A DNA stretch of 64,000 nucleotides from Elioraea rosea (lineage in GTDB: Bacteria; Pseudomonadota; Alphaproteobacteria; Acetobacterales; Acetobacteraceae): assembly GCF_007644105.1 (NCBI RefSeq), contig NZ_VFAC01000010.1, positions 46,602 through 110,601 on the forward strand, read 5' to 3'. Of this stretch, positions 40,291-48,004 are shown one piece after another (position 1 is the stretch's first letter; the number at the start of each line of letters is the position of its first letter). The notes under the pieces are model-generated. The model did no database searches. It was not told the DNA's origin and saw only the letters and a list, made by a program, of their open reading frames with translations. The position numbers were made by a program, and so were the translations under genes.

Positions 40291-41571
40291 GTGACGACCG
40301 AAGTCGTAATCATGAATCGTCGCGCTGCGGTGCTCGCAGCGGACAGCGCCGGCACTGTCACTAGCTTCGCCAACGGCAAAGCCGAGACGCGCTACTTCAA
40401 GGGCGAAAACAAGGTCTTCCAGCTTTCCGAGCATCACCCCATGGGACTGATGACCTTCGGCAACGCACACGTCCTACAGGTGCCGTGGGATATTATCGTG
40501 AAGCTGTTTCGGCGCGAACTCGGCAACCGGTCATTTCCCACTGTCGAGGGGTATGCAAAGGCGTTCTTCGATTACGTTGAGCAGAACCACGCAGTGTTTA
40601 CCACTGACTTGCGTGAGAGCGCCTTCGCGTATCGTGTGTTGGGCTTAGCAGGCCGGATAGCGCACGAGATCTTTGCGAAGGTTGGCGGCTCAAATGACGC
40701 ACCTGCGATAGACGCGGCCATCGCCGAGTGGCGAGCGCGGATCGTGAGCAATCCGGTAACAGCCCCTTTCACTGAAGCTGATGTTGCTCCGGCTGTCGCG
40801 CGGGCCAACTCCACAGCAAAGGCTGATTGCGATTCCTTCTTTCTAGGAACCCCCATCGCACTTGTAGCAGCGGGCCGCGAAGTCGAGCTAATCGAGGTGG
40901 CAGTCCAACTCGCATTCCGCGAGCTTGGCGATGGCACAAGCCCGAGTGGGATTGTTGTCGCAGGATACGGCGACGACCATATATTCCCCGCTTGCTTCCA
41001 ATATCGCGTGCGAGGCTTTCAGCTGGATAAGCTGATCTGGGATCGCGAGGAAGAATCCGTCATCACGCCACAACAACCGGGATACATCAATTCCTTTGCA
41101 TCAAACGCCATGGTAGAGACTTTTGCTAGTGGTGTAGGCGAAGAGGTGTATGCCAATGTTCTTCGGTGCTATGGCCCTTCAGCAGAGGCTATCATTCGTG
41201 AGGTTGAAGGGAAGCTTAGTGCCACCGTGCCGCCAAAAGACCGTGCACAGATTATCGCCCAGTGTCGGAAGGACTTCATGAGCGATTGGGTTGGGCGAAC
41301 GATCCAGAACCACCACGGCCCGCTGACCAACGTCGTTTCCATGCTCTCTATCGAGGAGATGGCGCACCTCGCGGAGAACTTGGTGTCGTTGGAATCGTTG
41401 AAAGAGAAGATGACGCGATCCACAGAGACCGTTGGTGGGCCGGTGGACGTGGCCGCGATCACCAAATCGGAAGGCTTTGTGTGGATAAGGCGGAAGCTCT
41501 ACTTTGATGCCGCGCTCAATCCGCGCTACGCACATCGCGTTGCGCGCATGCAGGGAGGCCGTGATGAGTGA
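40291..41571 (+). CDS. proteasome/HslV-like Ntn-hydrolase of unknown role
   Basis: A 426-residue protein. The N-terminal part aligns by eye with proteasome beta and HslV subunits: Thr2 would become the N-terminal nucleophile after Met removal, D18 in VLAADSAGT takes the place of Asp17, and K41 in ENKVFQL takes the place of Lys33; MGLMTFGNAHVL follows the pattern of the next strands. It is about twice HslV length, with an extra C-terminal half that I do not recognise. No ATPase partner is adjacent. The start is GTG. GC content is lower than in flanking chromosome. Confidence 0.75.
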   Translation: MTTEVVIMNRRAAVLAADSAGTVTSFANGKAETRYFKGENKVFQLSEHHPMGLMTFGNAHVLQVPWDIIVKLFRRELGNRSFPTVEGYAKAFFDYVEQNHAVFTTDLRESAFAYRVLGLAGRIAHEIFAKVGGSNDAPAIDAAIAEWRARIVSNPVTAPFTEADVAPAVARANSTAKADCDSFFLGTPIALVAAGREVELIEVAVQLAFRELGDGTSPSGIVVAGYGDDHIFPACFQYRVRGFQLDKLIWDREEESVITPQQPGYINSFASNAMVETFASGVGEEVYANVLRCYGPSAEAIIREVEGKLSATVPPKDRAQIIAQCRKDFMSDWVGRTIQNHHGPLTNVVSMLSIEEMAHLAENLVSLESLKEKMTRSTETVGGPVDVAAITKSEGFVWIRRKLYFDAALNPRYAHRVARMQGGRDE

Positions 41572-41791
41572 CGCAAATTGGTCGCTAGCCTTCGCAGATC
41601 GCCCGCGTGATGAAACCCCACGCTCTCGCAAGGAAGCTGTGCGCGAAGCTGTTCGCAAGTCGGAAGCGACGCCGCATGCTCAGCCAGCGCCTGAGGCGTC
41701 GCCCGCCCAGCGCGGGAAGTATCGTTCGCAAATTCGCAAGGCGATGCAGGACGCGCAATTGACGGCAAGGCGGTTTGCTTTCTCGGATTGA
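41564..41791 (+). CDS. small charged protein overlapping the Ntn-hydrolase gene
   Basis: A 75-residue hydrophilic protein, basic and rich in Arg, Lys, Ala and Glu, with no recognisable domain. Its ATG lies inside the end of the preceding gene (8-base overlap) and follows gggagg, so it is probably translated in step with the Ntn-hydrolase. It may be an inhibitor, adaptor or substrate of that protein; this is inference from the overlap only. Confidence 0.6.
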   Translation: MSDANWSLAFADRPRDETPRSRKEAVREAVRKSEATPHAQPAPEASPAQRGKYRSQIRKAMQDAQLTARRFAFSD

Positions 41792-41825
41792 CGACCGGGC
41801 AATCGCATCAACGCGTTAGCGTCGG

Positions 41826-41950
41826 TTTAGCCGGCGGCGACGGTGCCGAGCAGGTCGAGGAACACCCCGTGCGCGCTGGCGTTGCCCCCCGACACGCGAA
41901 GCTCAAGCGTGCCATCGGGGGCGGGATGATGCGCAGCGCAGGGCTTGACG
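41826..41950 (-). pseudogene. possible 3' remnant of a lost gene
   Basis: On the minus strand an open frame ends with LRVSGGNASAHGVFLDLLG and a TAA stop, with a protein-like composition, but it has no start or upstream continuation that makes a full gene. It could be the tail of a deleted (possibly phage) gene. No other gene is visible between 41792 and 42016. Confidence 0.25.
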
Positions 41951-42016
41951 CTCGCCGTGTCACGATTGACGCTCCTTCGCATCGTCGACCGACGTCAGAT
42001 TTCCAAGGGCTGAATC

Positions 42017-42670
42017 ATGCGCTTCTGCAAAGCACTGGCTCTTCTGGCATGCCTGTCCGCCTGTGCCCCACAGCTCCAAACGCGTTTGGAGTCATTTTCG
42101 GCTCCTCCACCCCCCGCCGCGACGTCGAGTTTTTTTGTCCTCGCTGGCTCACGCGAGCAGGCAGCCTCGCTTGAATCACAGCAATGGGTCTCCCTGACGG
42201 CAGCGCAGCTTGCCAAACGGCGTTTCCAGCTTGCTCCGTCCCTAGAGTCGGCGGATTACGTCGCCGTCGTCGGGCTTGGGATGGACAGAGGACAGACGGT
42301 CAACGAGCCCATTTCAATACCGCAATGGGGCGTCACAGGCTACAGTGGCGCGCAATCGTTCGGCACGGTCTCGCGTTTCGGTAATGTTGCCAGCTACTCG
42401 GGGACAACGACGCTGACGCCCACCTATGGCGTTACCGGCTACACGACGTCGGTCGTATCTCGACAGGTCTTCACTCGCGAGGGAGTACTGTCGGTGTTTC
42501 GGCGCTCTGCTGGCCCCAGCGCCGCGCCAGTGTTTCAGGCACGAGGAATCTCAGAAGGAAGCTGCGGGCTGCTCTCCGTTGTCGCCCCCGCCCTTATCGA
42601 GACGTTGTTCGCCAAGTTCCCCCAAGGCGGCTCAGGCACCGTTCAAATGCCCTTTCAGGGCAGTTGCTAG
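42017..42670 (+). CDS. putative outer-membrane lipoprotein
   Basis: A 217-residue protein with a lipoprotein signal: a basic start (MRFCKALALL) and the lipobox LSAC. The rest resembles DUF4136-like lipoproteins in layout, with a Gly/Ser/Thr/Tyr-rich middle (GTVSRFGNVASYSGTTTLTP) and a C-terminal pair of Cys residues. Function unknown. It stands alone on the island between two gaps. Confidence 0.7.
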   Translation: MRFCKALALLACLSACAPQLQTRLESFSAPPPPAATSSFFVLAGSREQAASLESQQWVSLTAAQLAKRRFQLAPSLESADYVAVVGLGMDRGQTVNEPISIPQWGVTGYSGAQSFGTVSRFGNVASYSGTTTLTPTYGVTGYTTSVVSRQVFTREGVLSVFRRSAGPSAAPVFQARGISEGSCGLLSVVAPALIETLFAKFPQGGSGTVQMPFQGSC

Positions 42671-42762
42671 CCCCGAGGCTAATCCCGCCCCGGCACGACG
42701 TCCGTCCTCTCATTCGTGGTCGCGCCAGCGACCGCCTGCGACGTAGAGCAGCTAAGGCGATA

Positions 42763-42794
42763 CGCGCGCGCACAGCGCGCGCGCGTCCGGTCGG
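42763..42794 (+). repeat. GC-hairpin dispersed repeat, copy 1
   Basis: A segment with alternating GCGCGC arms around ACA, followed by GTCCGGTCGG. Close relatives occur at 46171-46203 and 47646-47680, all in the same orientation and all outside confident genes of the island. Confidence 0.6.
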
Positions 42795-42857
42795 GTGCGG
42801 ACAGGTCGAAGCTGTCGTGTTCTTGTTCTGTTCGTTCTGTGCCTTTAGGCTTACACT

Positions 42858-43103
42858 ATGGCTGATGAACCGCGCGTCCCTGTCGATCGCGTCACCCTCA
42901 CAGGGGCGCTGGCGTATGCGCTCCGGTTCAGAGCCAACGGCAGGGCACACCGCGACGCTCACGAGCTAGCCTCGTTCATCGTAGCCGAGTTGCTAGCTGA
43001 GCACCTTGAGAGGTCGGGATGGGTGGTGATGCGCCGGAATACGACGCTGCCGCCTTCGACCGCGTTAACGAACCCCACTAAGGCCGCCGAGCAGACGGAC
43101 TAG
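42858..43103 (+). CDS. small hypothetical protein
   Basis: An 81-residue protein (MADEPRVPVDRVTLTGALAY at the start, then HELASFIVAELLAEHLERSG and VVMRRN). It looks like small proteins annotated as hypothetical in Acetobacteraceae. The reading frame stays open in the same register for 137 codons after the TAG stop, so this may be the front part of a longer gene broken by a nonsense codon. Confidence 0.5.
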   Translation: MADEPRVPVDRVTLTGALAYALRFRANGRAHRDAHELASFIVAELLAEHLERSGWVVMRRNTTLPPSTALTNPTKAAEQTD

Positions 43104-43611
43104 GCGAAGCAAGGTGCGCTCGTCACTCTGCCGTCGTACCGCGCCTCGCCGACTCTCAATCCCACGGGCAATCAAGTTGGCCCGCCCGAACACCACCCCG
43201 CTCCCGCGCCGCGTCCGCTTGCTCAGCCTCGTAGTCCAGCCACCTCTGGAGCACTCAGGCCCATCCCTCTCGCAACACGCAACCGCTCAGATCCCGCCGA
43301 GGGTGCGCCGCCCGATGACATGGAGATCGCTGTCACTCCTCAGCGAACGCGGACGGTTGTGCGAGAATTTCGGAACCTAGTGGCGGCTAGGGTAACGCGC
43401 GGAGGATGTCGAGCTAGCGGTCCTCCCGCATCTAACGTGCTCAAGCGTGTTGTCAGGCGCCGATTTGGTGTCCCGATCAACGCACATCCGGGTGCAAAGG
43501 TATGTTGTGTGACCTAGTTCACGCAGCGTCCGCAGATTCTCATTGCGGTCTTGGTCAGCCGGCATGATCGTAATCGAAACGCTGATTAGATTTGTGCAAC
43601 GGGGGATCGAA
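43104..43611 (+). other. 508-base gap with an open frame but no start
   Basis: The frame of the preceding small gene continues from 43104 to a stop at 43517 (for example LVTLPSYRASPTLNPTGNQV and MEIAVTPQRTRTVVREFRNL). There is no good start codon with a ribosome site, so it may be the decayed rest of that gene. Nothing else is recognised here. Confidence 0.35.
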
Positions 43612-44316
43612 ATGAGGGCATTGATCGCAGGAGCGGCTCTACTCGCCACGGCGATGGGGCCTGGCGCTCACGGCGCGACGTATCTGGACCAAGCGGCGTG
43701 GCACAATGCGGTGCTCGATCTCAACACATCAATGCTGCCCGGTCCTGGCATTCGTTATGTGCCGATCGCGGTGCACGTCGTGTCGTATGAGGACGGCTAC
43801 GGAACGTTCACCGATCCGTATGTTCCGATAGTCTTTTGGGATCAGGGAGAACCCCGAGGCATCGCCGGGAGATCACATTCGATTAGCACGTATCCGGGAG
43901 GGTTTGGAGGAAGTCTAGGTTGTGTCTCGTACGCCTATCCATGCCTTGGCTCCTGGCGCGTCACGCTGGCTTTCGAGCAGCCTGTCTATGGGTTTGGGGG
44001 TACGCTGTCCTACGAGACGTGGGAGACATACGCTGATGACCCGGCACGGGTCCTCCCGTTCTTCGACGGAACGCTCGGTTATATCGGCCCTCACTTCGGC
44101 TACGACGGATTCTTTGGCATCCTTGCGCCGATGAGCGAGTTCGCCCTGACGTTCTACGAAGGCCAGAGCATCGATGCTGGCATTTCGCTCCAGTTCAATG
44201 GGTACATGCTCGTCGCGGTCGCGGAACCGCCTGTGATTGGGCTTTTAGCGACCGGCCTTGCCGCGCTGCTAATGGCGGGTGTAGCTCGGTCACGCTCGTC
44301 ACCTGCACCAGGGTAA
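43612..44316 (+). CDS. secreted protein with degenerate PEP-CTERM-like tail
   Basis: A 234-residue protein with a Sec signal peptide (MRALIAGAALLATAMGPGAHG) and a C-terminal AEPPVIGLLATGLAALLMAG followed by basic residues. This is close to a PEP-CTERM sorting signal, where VPEP is followed by a hydrophobic helix and an Arg cluster, although the Pro-Glu-Pro is altered. The middle part has no family that I recognise. GC content is lower than on the chromosome. Confidence 0.65.
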   Translation: MRALIAGAALLATAMGPGAHGATYLDQAAWHNAVLDLNTSMLPGPGIRYVPIAVHVVSYEDGYGTFTDPYVPIVFWDQGEPRGIAGRSHSISTYPGGFGGSLGCVSYAYPCLGSWRVTLAFEQPVYGFGGTLSYETWETYADDPARVLPFFDGTLGYIGPHFGYDGFFGILAPMSEFALTFYEGQSIDAGISLQFNGYMLVAVAEPPVIGLLATGLAALLMAGVARSRSSPAPG

Positions 44317-44598
44317 CGGGGGCGCTAGGCTTCCGTCAGTGACCTGACGTGTCGTGTCGCGCCGTTTCGTCGGGTGTGTACCCTACGTGCACACCCTTCT
44401 GGTCTGCCACCGCTCGCGCAACCATCGCCCCCTCGCTTCTCCAGCCGCCCGCAGCAGGCGCATCACGCGCCGGGCGGAACCTCGCCTGCCGCCTGGCGCA
44501 AACTTTGTATTCATGTCCTTGGCAGATGGTTCGGGCCGAGCCTGCGTGGTCTGCGCATGCGTGGCTCGCAGACGGATACGCTAATGGTGAGGTGATTG
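44317..44598. other. gap before the broken lipoprotein gene
   Basis: The 282 bases between the PEP-CTERM-like gene and the lipoprotein remnant show only short frames with unlikely composition. No gene or RNA is recognised; the last bases hold the gaggtg ribosome site for the next start. Confidence 0.5.
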
Positions 44599-44947
44599 AT
44601 GAAGTCCTTTCGATCAGCCGTAATCGGAATTGGCGCGGCGGTGTTGTTGGGTGGGTGCTTCAACATGCCACTCCGCCAGCACAAATTGCTGGGATGACGG
44701 TTTCAACGCTCCCTTACGAGTCGTTCGATTGCACTCGGCTGCGTGCACAGAGTTGGACAGTCTGAACCGTCGAGAAACCATGCTCGCAACGGCGCAGGAC
44801 CAACGTTATCGCACCAGCCAAGTTCAAGCCTTTTGGATCGGTGTCGGACAGGGCGACGGGATCGAGGCTGCCGAGCTCGCTTCGGTTCGCGGTCATGGAG
44901 AGGCCGTGCGCCGCGCGATCGGAGTAAAGCAGTGCCCGGCTGCCTGA
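44599..44947 (+). pseudogene. lipoprotein gene broken by two frameshifts
   Basis: The start is good (tgaggtg before ATG) and the first 32 codons encode a lipoprotein leader with lipobox LLGGC before a stop at 44697. Protein-like sequence then continues in a second frame (STLPYESFDCTRL) and, after another shift, in a third (ELDSLNRRETMLATAQDQRY, AFWIGVGQGDGIEAAEL, ending AIGVKQC near the stop). The three pieces fit together as one small Cys-containing lipoprotein of a type common in proteobacteria. The first piece alone could still be made as a short lipopeptide. Confidence 0.6.
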
Positions 44948-45089
44948 TGGGTTGGAGACAGGCGCCTATCAAACCGCAAGCCGCGCTACTCCCAGTCCCG
45001 AGCCTTCATCGTCCATTGCGTCAGATCAATGCAACTTTGGAATTGATACGATAAAGGACCATAAACCTTAGCGAAAAAAGGAGGGTCGG

Positions 45090-45824
45090 ATGCGCGGGGG
45101 CTCTTGTGCACGCATAGCAGTAGCCGGAGCCCTAGCGGTGGGGCTGCTCGGGGGCGCGGCCAAAGCGAACGCAGCTAATCTAATTGGATGCCAAGGCGGC
45201 GACTTCGCCGACAGCTGTAGCCTACGCGAGATGACATCTGGTGGCTCAATCGTCTCTCAAGGCATAGTATTTGGAGACTTTTATGCGGAGGTGTATGATA
45301 GCCAAAATATTCTCGTGAGGCCGTTTGAGTTCGGGGGGTACGCTGATCTATTTTTCGAGAGATACGTGAATGGAGCGCGTGTTCCTATTTTTTCTGTTGG
45401 GGAGAACACCAGCATTCAGATGCTAGTCACCTTCACTGCGTTCGTTGATCCTGACGCAGTTCTTAAACCTTTTGGTTTTCTGGTGGAAGGTGTAACCGTT
45501 TCGAGCGGCGCTCTTTCCCCGACCCAGTCCGCTGCAATATTCAATCAGAACTCGCCGCCCTTTCCCCACCCATTGCAATCATCAGTTATATTTTCCTGTG
45601 AGCCGGGCGCCACGTGTTTGCGTCGCACTGACTTTGCCGGTCCGCGCGCTGCTAGCGCGATCAGTGTTGATACGGATCTCATATTTCACGTTCAGGCCGG
45701 TACGCTTGATCGCTTTGCGGTAGGATTTTCAACTATCCCGGAACCCGCGAGCGTTGGCTTGTTGCTTACAGCGATCGTGGCCGTTGTCGTTACCTACCGT
45801 CGGCGTCAGTTCGACAGCGCCTAG
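45090..45824 (+). CDS. PEP-CTERM sorting-domain protein
   Basis: A 244-residue secreted protein: a signal peptide ending in KANA, a body with four Cys residues and no recognised domain, and a C-terminal IPEPASVGLLLTAIVAVVV followed by YRRRQ. That tail is a canonical PEP-CTERM signal, normally processed by exosortase. A strong aaaaggaggg site precedes the ATG. No exosortase gene is in the window, so sorting would rely on a host enzyme elsewhere. Codon use is markedly AT-richer than the chromosome. Confidence 0.8.
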   Translation: MRGGSCARIAVAGALAVGLLGGAAKANAANLIGCQGGDFADSCSLREMTSGGSIVSQGIVFGDFYAEVYDSQNILVRPFEFGGYADLFFERYVNGARVPIFSVGENTSIQMLVTFTAFVDPDAVLKPFGFLVEGVTVSSGALSPTQSAAIFNQNSPPFPHPLQSSVIFSCEPGATCLRRTDFAGPRAASAISVDTDLIFHVQAGTLDRFAVGFSTIPEPASVGLLLTAIVAVVVTYRRRQFDSA

Positions 45825-46170
45825 CTCTCCGCCAGCGCATAGGGCGATTGGATGCGTAGGAGCCCGCTTGGAAGCTTTGGCCATGCCGCCTCGGCGGCCT
45901 CTCGCTCTCGGGGCGGGCAACACTAGCCAAACGCCTGTCGGTGCCGTCGCGCTTTTGGCGCTGGCGGTTGACCGGCGCCGGCCGTTCTGGTCGCGGCGCC
46001 GCCCTGAGGCGGATCGTTTGCTTTCCGGGCCGAGGCCGGACCAACGTGCCGGAACAGGTCTTCGCGAAGCGCAACAGCCTCCGCTGTGGTCCACAATTTA
46101 AGCTGGTGCACGTCCAGAGCGAGCGTGTTTCCGTCCCTAGGCGAGCACGCGACTGTAGTCGCCCTGCGTC

Positions 46171-46203
46171 GCGCGCGAGCGCGCACAACGCGCGCGTCTG
46201 GTC
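46171..46203 (+). repeat. GC-hairpin dispersed repeat, copy 2
   Basis: GCGCGCGAGCGCGCACAACG followed by CGCGCGTCTGGTC; similar to the copies at 42763 and 47646 and in the same orientation. Confidence 0.6.
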
Positions 46204-46327
46204 TGAGCCGTTCCTTGATCCGCAGTGGGAGCGGCGTCGTAGGGACCGCTGACGGGCACCGGTAGCCGTCGAACTGCGGACCCAGTGGAAACCCGTCGAT
46301 TTCGTTCAACGCATCGTTATCGATCGC

Positions 46328-46342
46328 TTAATCGCCTGTTAT
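46328..46342 (+). promoter_or_regulatory. near-consensus CtrA site
   Basis: TTAATCGCCTGTTAT has TTAA and TTAT seven bases apart, one base from the CtrA consensus TTAA-N7-TTAA. It is 67 bases upstream of a perfect site. Confidence 0.45.
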
Positions 46343-46394
46343 CAACGCTCTAAGCTCAGGGCTCGCTACCACGGCCATACATGTGCCTGCGAAG

Positions 46395-46410
46395 TTAAGG
46401 GTTCGTTAAC
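46395..46410 (+). promoter_or_regulatory. perfect CtrA binding site (TTAA-N7-TTAAC)
   Basis: TTAAGGGTTCGTTAAC matches the full alphaproteobacterial CtrA box, including the final C. It ends 53 bases before the start of a small gene, a good distance for promoter control. A CtrA-family regulator gene converges on the same small gene. Confidence 0.75.
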
Positions 46411-46463
46411 CTTTGGCCCAAAGCATACGTCGGCAGGAGAGGGGCGACGGAGGATGCGACGAA

Positions 46464-46727
46464 ATGCTCGATCTCATAGACGACCCGAAAAGCGCACTCA
46501 GAGAGGCGAGTGACGAAGAAGCGCTTGAGGCATATCTAGTGGTATCGAATGCGCTGGATTTGTCTTTGGAATCAAGACAACTAACGACGCACGAGAAGCA
46601 ACTACGGCTCATGATCTTCTCCGACAACAAATTGTGGCAAATGTCGGAAGATTTTGTTTCAAGATTCTTCAATTACCGCGCGGAGATTGCAAGTGAGTAT
46701 CGGTCGGATCGCGATCGAACCCTCTAG
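46464..46727 (+). CDS. small acidic protein under a CtrA-type site
   Basis: An 87-residue protein (MLDLIDDPKSALREASDEEA at the start) that is acidic and likely helical, with no recognisable domain. The start at 46464 follows cggagg and leaves the CtrA box about 50 bases upstream. It is convergent with the CtrA-like gene, and their ends overlap by four bases. I propose it as a target of that regulator or of host CtrA. Confidence 0.6.
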   Translation: MLDLIDDPKSALREASDEEALEAYLVVSNALDLSLESRQLTTHEKQLRLMIFSDNKLWQMSEDFVSRFFNYRAEIASEYRSDRDRTL

Positions 46728-47422
46728 GATACCGGTCCTGCGGCGGCATGCTCGGGCTCGCGTAGGATGTAGCCGCTGCCCCAGACGGTTCCGATCAGGT
46801 TCGGGCTGCCGGCCGTGGCGAGCTTCTTCCGGAGCTTGCAGACGAACACGTCGATGATCTTGATCTCTGGCTCGTCCATGCCGCCGTAGAGGTGGGTCAG
46901 GATCGCCTCCTTGGACAGCACCGTGCCCTTGCGGGTCATCATGAGCTGTAGGATCGCCTGCTCCTTGCCTGTCAGGTGCACTTTGCGGCCGTTCACCGTG
47001 CAGTCGTGCGACTTGAGATCCATCTCGACCGGCCCGGCGCGGAGCGTATGGTCGGCGAAGCCCGAGGCGCGGCGGACGATGGCGAGAAGCCTGGCCACCA
47101 GCTCGGGCGGCTCGAAGGGCTTGGTCAGGAAGTCGTCGGCGCCGAGGGTGATGCCCTTGATCCGGGTGGCGATGTCGCCATGGCCCGAGAGCATCAGGAT
47201 GGGCGTGGTGATCCGGGCGGTGCGGACGCGGCGGACGAACTCGAGCCCGTCCATACCCGGCAGCATCCTGTCCAGCACCACGGCGTCGTAGCTGTAGGTG
47301 CGAAGATGGTCGAGGCCGTCCTCGCCGCTTCCGGCGATGTCGGTCGTGATCCGATGCCCGCTGAGAAGCGCGGCAACCGAGCGTGCAACAACCAGTTCGT
47401 CCTCAACGAGCAGGATACGCAT
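46724..47422 (-). CDS. CtrA-family response regulator (island copy)
   Basis: A 232-residue OmpR/CtrA-type regulator. The receiver domain has the acidic pocket VEDE, the phospho-acceptor D51 in VVLDRMLPG and the lysine in LTKPF. The DNA-binding domain has the CtrA-characteristic stretches HLYGGMDEPEIKIIDVFVCK and GTVWGSGYILREP. In alphaproteobacteria CtrA controls cell cycle, motility and gene transfer agents, and the chromosomal copy is normally essential. This copy lies on an integrated element, so it is likely a paralogue. ATG follows ggaggcc. Confidence 0.88.
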   Translation of the reverse strand: MRILLVEDELVVARSVAALLSGHRITTDIAGSGEDGLDHLRTYSYDAVVLDRMLPGMDGLEFVRRVRTARITTPILMLSGHGDIATRIKGITLGADDFLTKPFEPPELVARLLAIVRRASGFADHTLRAGPVEMDLKSHDCTVNGRKVHLTGKEQAILQLMMTRKGTVLSKEAILTHLYGGMDEPEIKIIDVFVCKLRKKLATAGSPNLIGTVWGSGYILREPEHAAAGPVS

Positions 47423-47690
47423 CAAGTGGCCTCCATTTCCCTCGGTCGCTCAACCGATGGGCGAGAGGTAATGCGCGTTATGATCGTATGTCCATGAGCT
47501 GCTCCCGTTAAAGATGCAGAACAACGAAGAATTTGCGCTGTTTAACGATCAGCTCCCGCAACCATTGGCCGAGCCGCGTCCACATCAGCTAAAGGATCGT
47601 CACCGGCGATAGCCCGTAAGACAAATGGCTCGCGGTCAGCATGACGCGCGAGCGCGCGCACCGCGCGCGCGTCCGGTCGGCCCTCGTCTG
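47423..47690. other. promoter region of the CtrA-like gene
   Basis: These 268 bases contain two TTAA words (47508 and 47542) without CtrA spacing, plus hairpin repeat copy 3. No gene is convincing; a short minus-strand frame at 47542-47733 overlaps the repeat. Confidence 0.5.
47646..47680 (+). repeat. GC-hairpin dispersed repeat, copy 3
   Basis: GCGCGAGCGCGCGCACCGCG followed by CGCGCGTCCGGTCGG. Its second half is nearly identical to copy 1 (42763-42794). Confidence 0.6.
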
Positions 47691-47999
47691 TCACCACGCA
47701 AGCCGCGTCAGCGCACGTGGCGCGGGCGTCCAAGAGCGCGCCATGGCGCGCCGCAACTCCGGATCAGCCGCGGGCGTCGCCTCGATCGCATCGCGTAGCG
47801 CGGCCAGGGCGTCGGCAGGGAGCGCCGCGCCGGGGCCACGATCGGCGGCCTCAGGGGGTGCGAGCAGGAGTTGCCCACGTCGCTTATGCCTGATGGTGTA
47901 CGCAAGGCGCACGCCGTCGAGGTGGAACCGCACGATTGCAGTCGGCGCACGCCTCTCCGGCAGCGTTTCTATCTCCTCGATTGTCAACCGCCCCTGCAT
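47691..47999 (-). CDS. hypothetical protein, end of the replication module
   Basis: A 102-residue protein (MQGRLTIEEIETLPERRAPT at the start, then FHLDGVRLAYTIRHKRRGQ). No family is recognised. It begins 5 bases after the stop of the preceding gene, in one minus-strand run with the DUF3987 and primase genes, so it is probably the last gene of that unit. Confidence 0.6.
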   Translation of the reverse strand: MQGRLTIEEIETLPERRAPTAIVRFHLDGVRLAYTIRHKRRGQLLLAPPEAADRGPGAALPADALAALRDAIEATPAADPELRRAMARSWTPAPRALTRLAW

Positions 48000-48004
48000 G
48001 GCGC

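Larger units (their letters stand above)
45825..46463. other. 639-base gap with repeat and CtrA-type sites
   Basis: No convincing gene is seen. A minus-strand frame at 45923-46309 has a TTG start and no ribosome site. The gap holds hairpin repeat copy 2 (46171-46203), a near-match to a CtrA site (46328-46342) and a perfect one (46395-46410). Confidence 0.6.

Noticed and set aside
40155..40364. Small frame with a gggggatg start just before the Ntn-hydrolase gene
   Set aside because: It overlaps the start of the better-supported gene, has Arg/Pro/Ser-rich shadow composition and no homology that I can see.
45923..46309. Minus-strand frame of 128 codons in the island gap
   Set aside because: TTG start, no ribosome site, and it runs through the GC-hairpin repeat; not supported as a gene.
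47508..47546. Two TTAA words upstream of the CtrA-like gene as an autoregulatory CtrA box
   Set aside because: They are about 30 bases apart rather than seven, so they do not form a CtrA full site.
47542..47733. Short minus-strand frame before the CtrA-like gene
   Set aside because: Overlaps the neighbouring gene and the hairpin repeat, and has no family; kept only as a remark in the gap entry.
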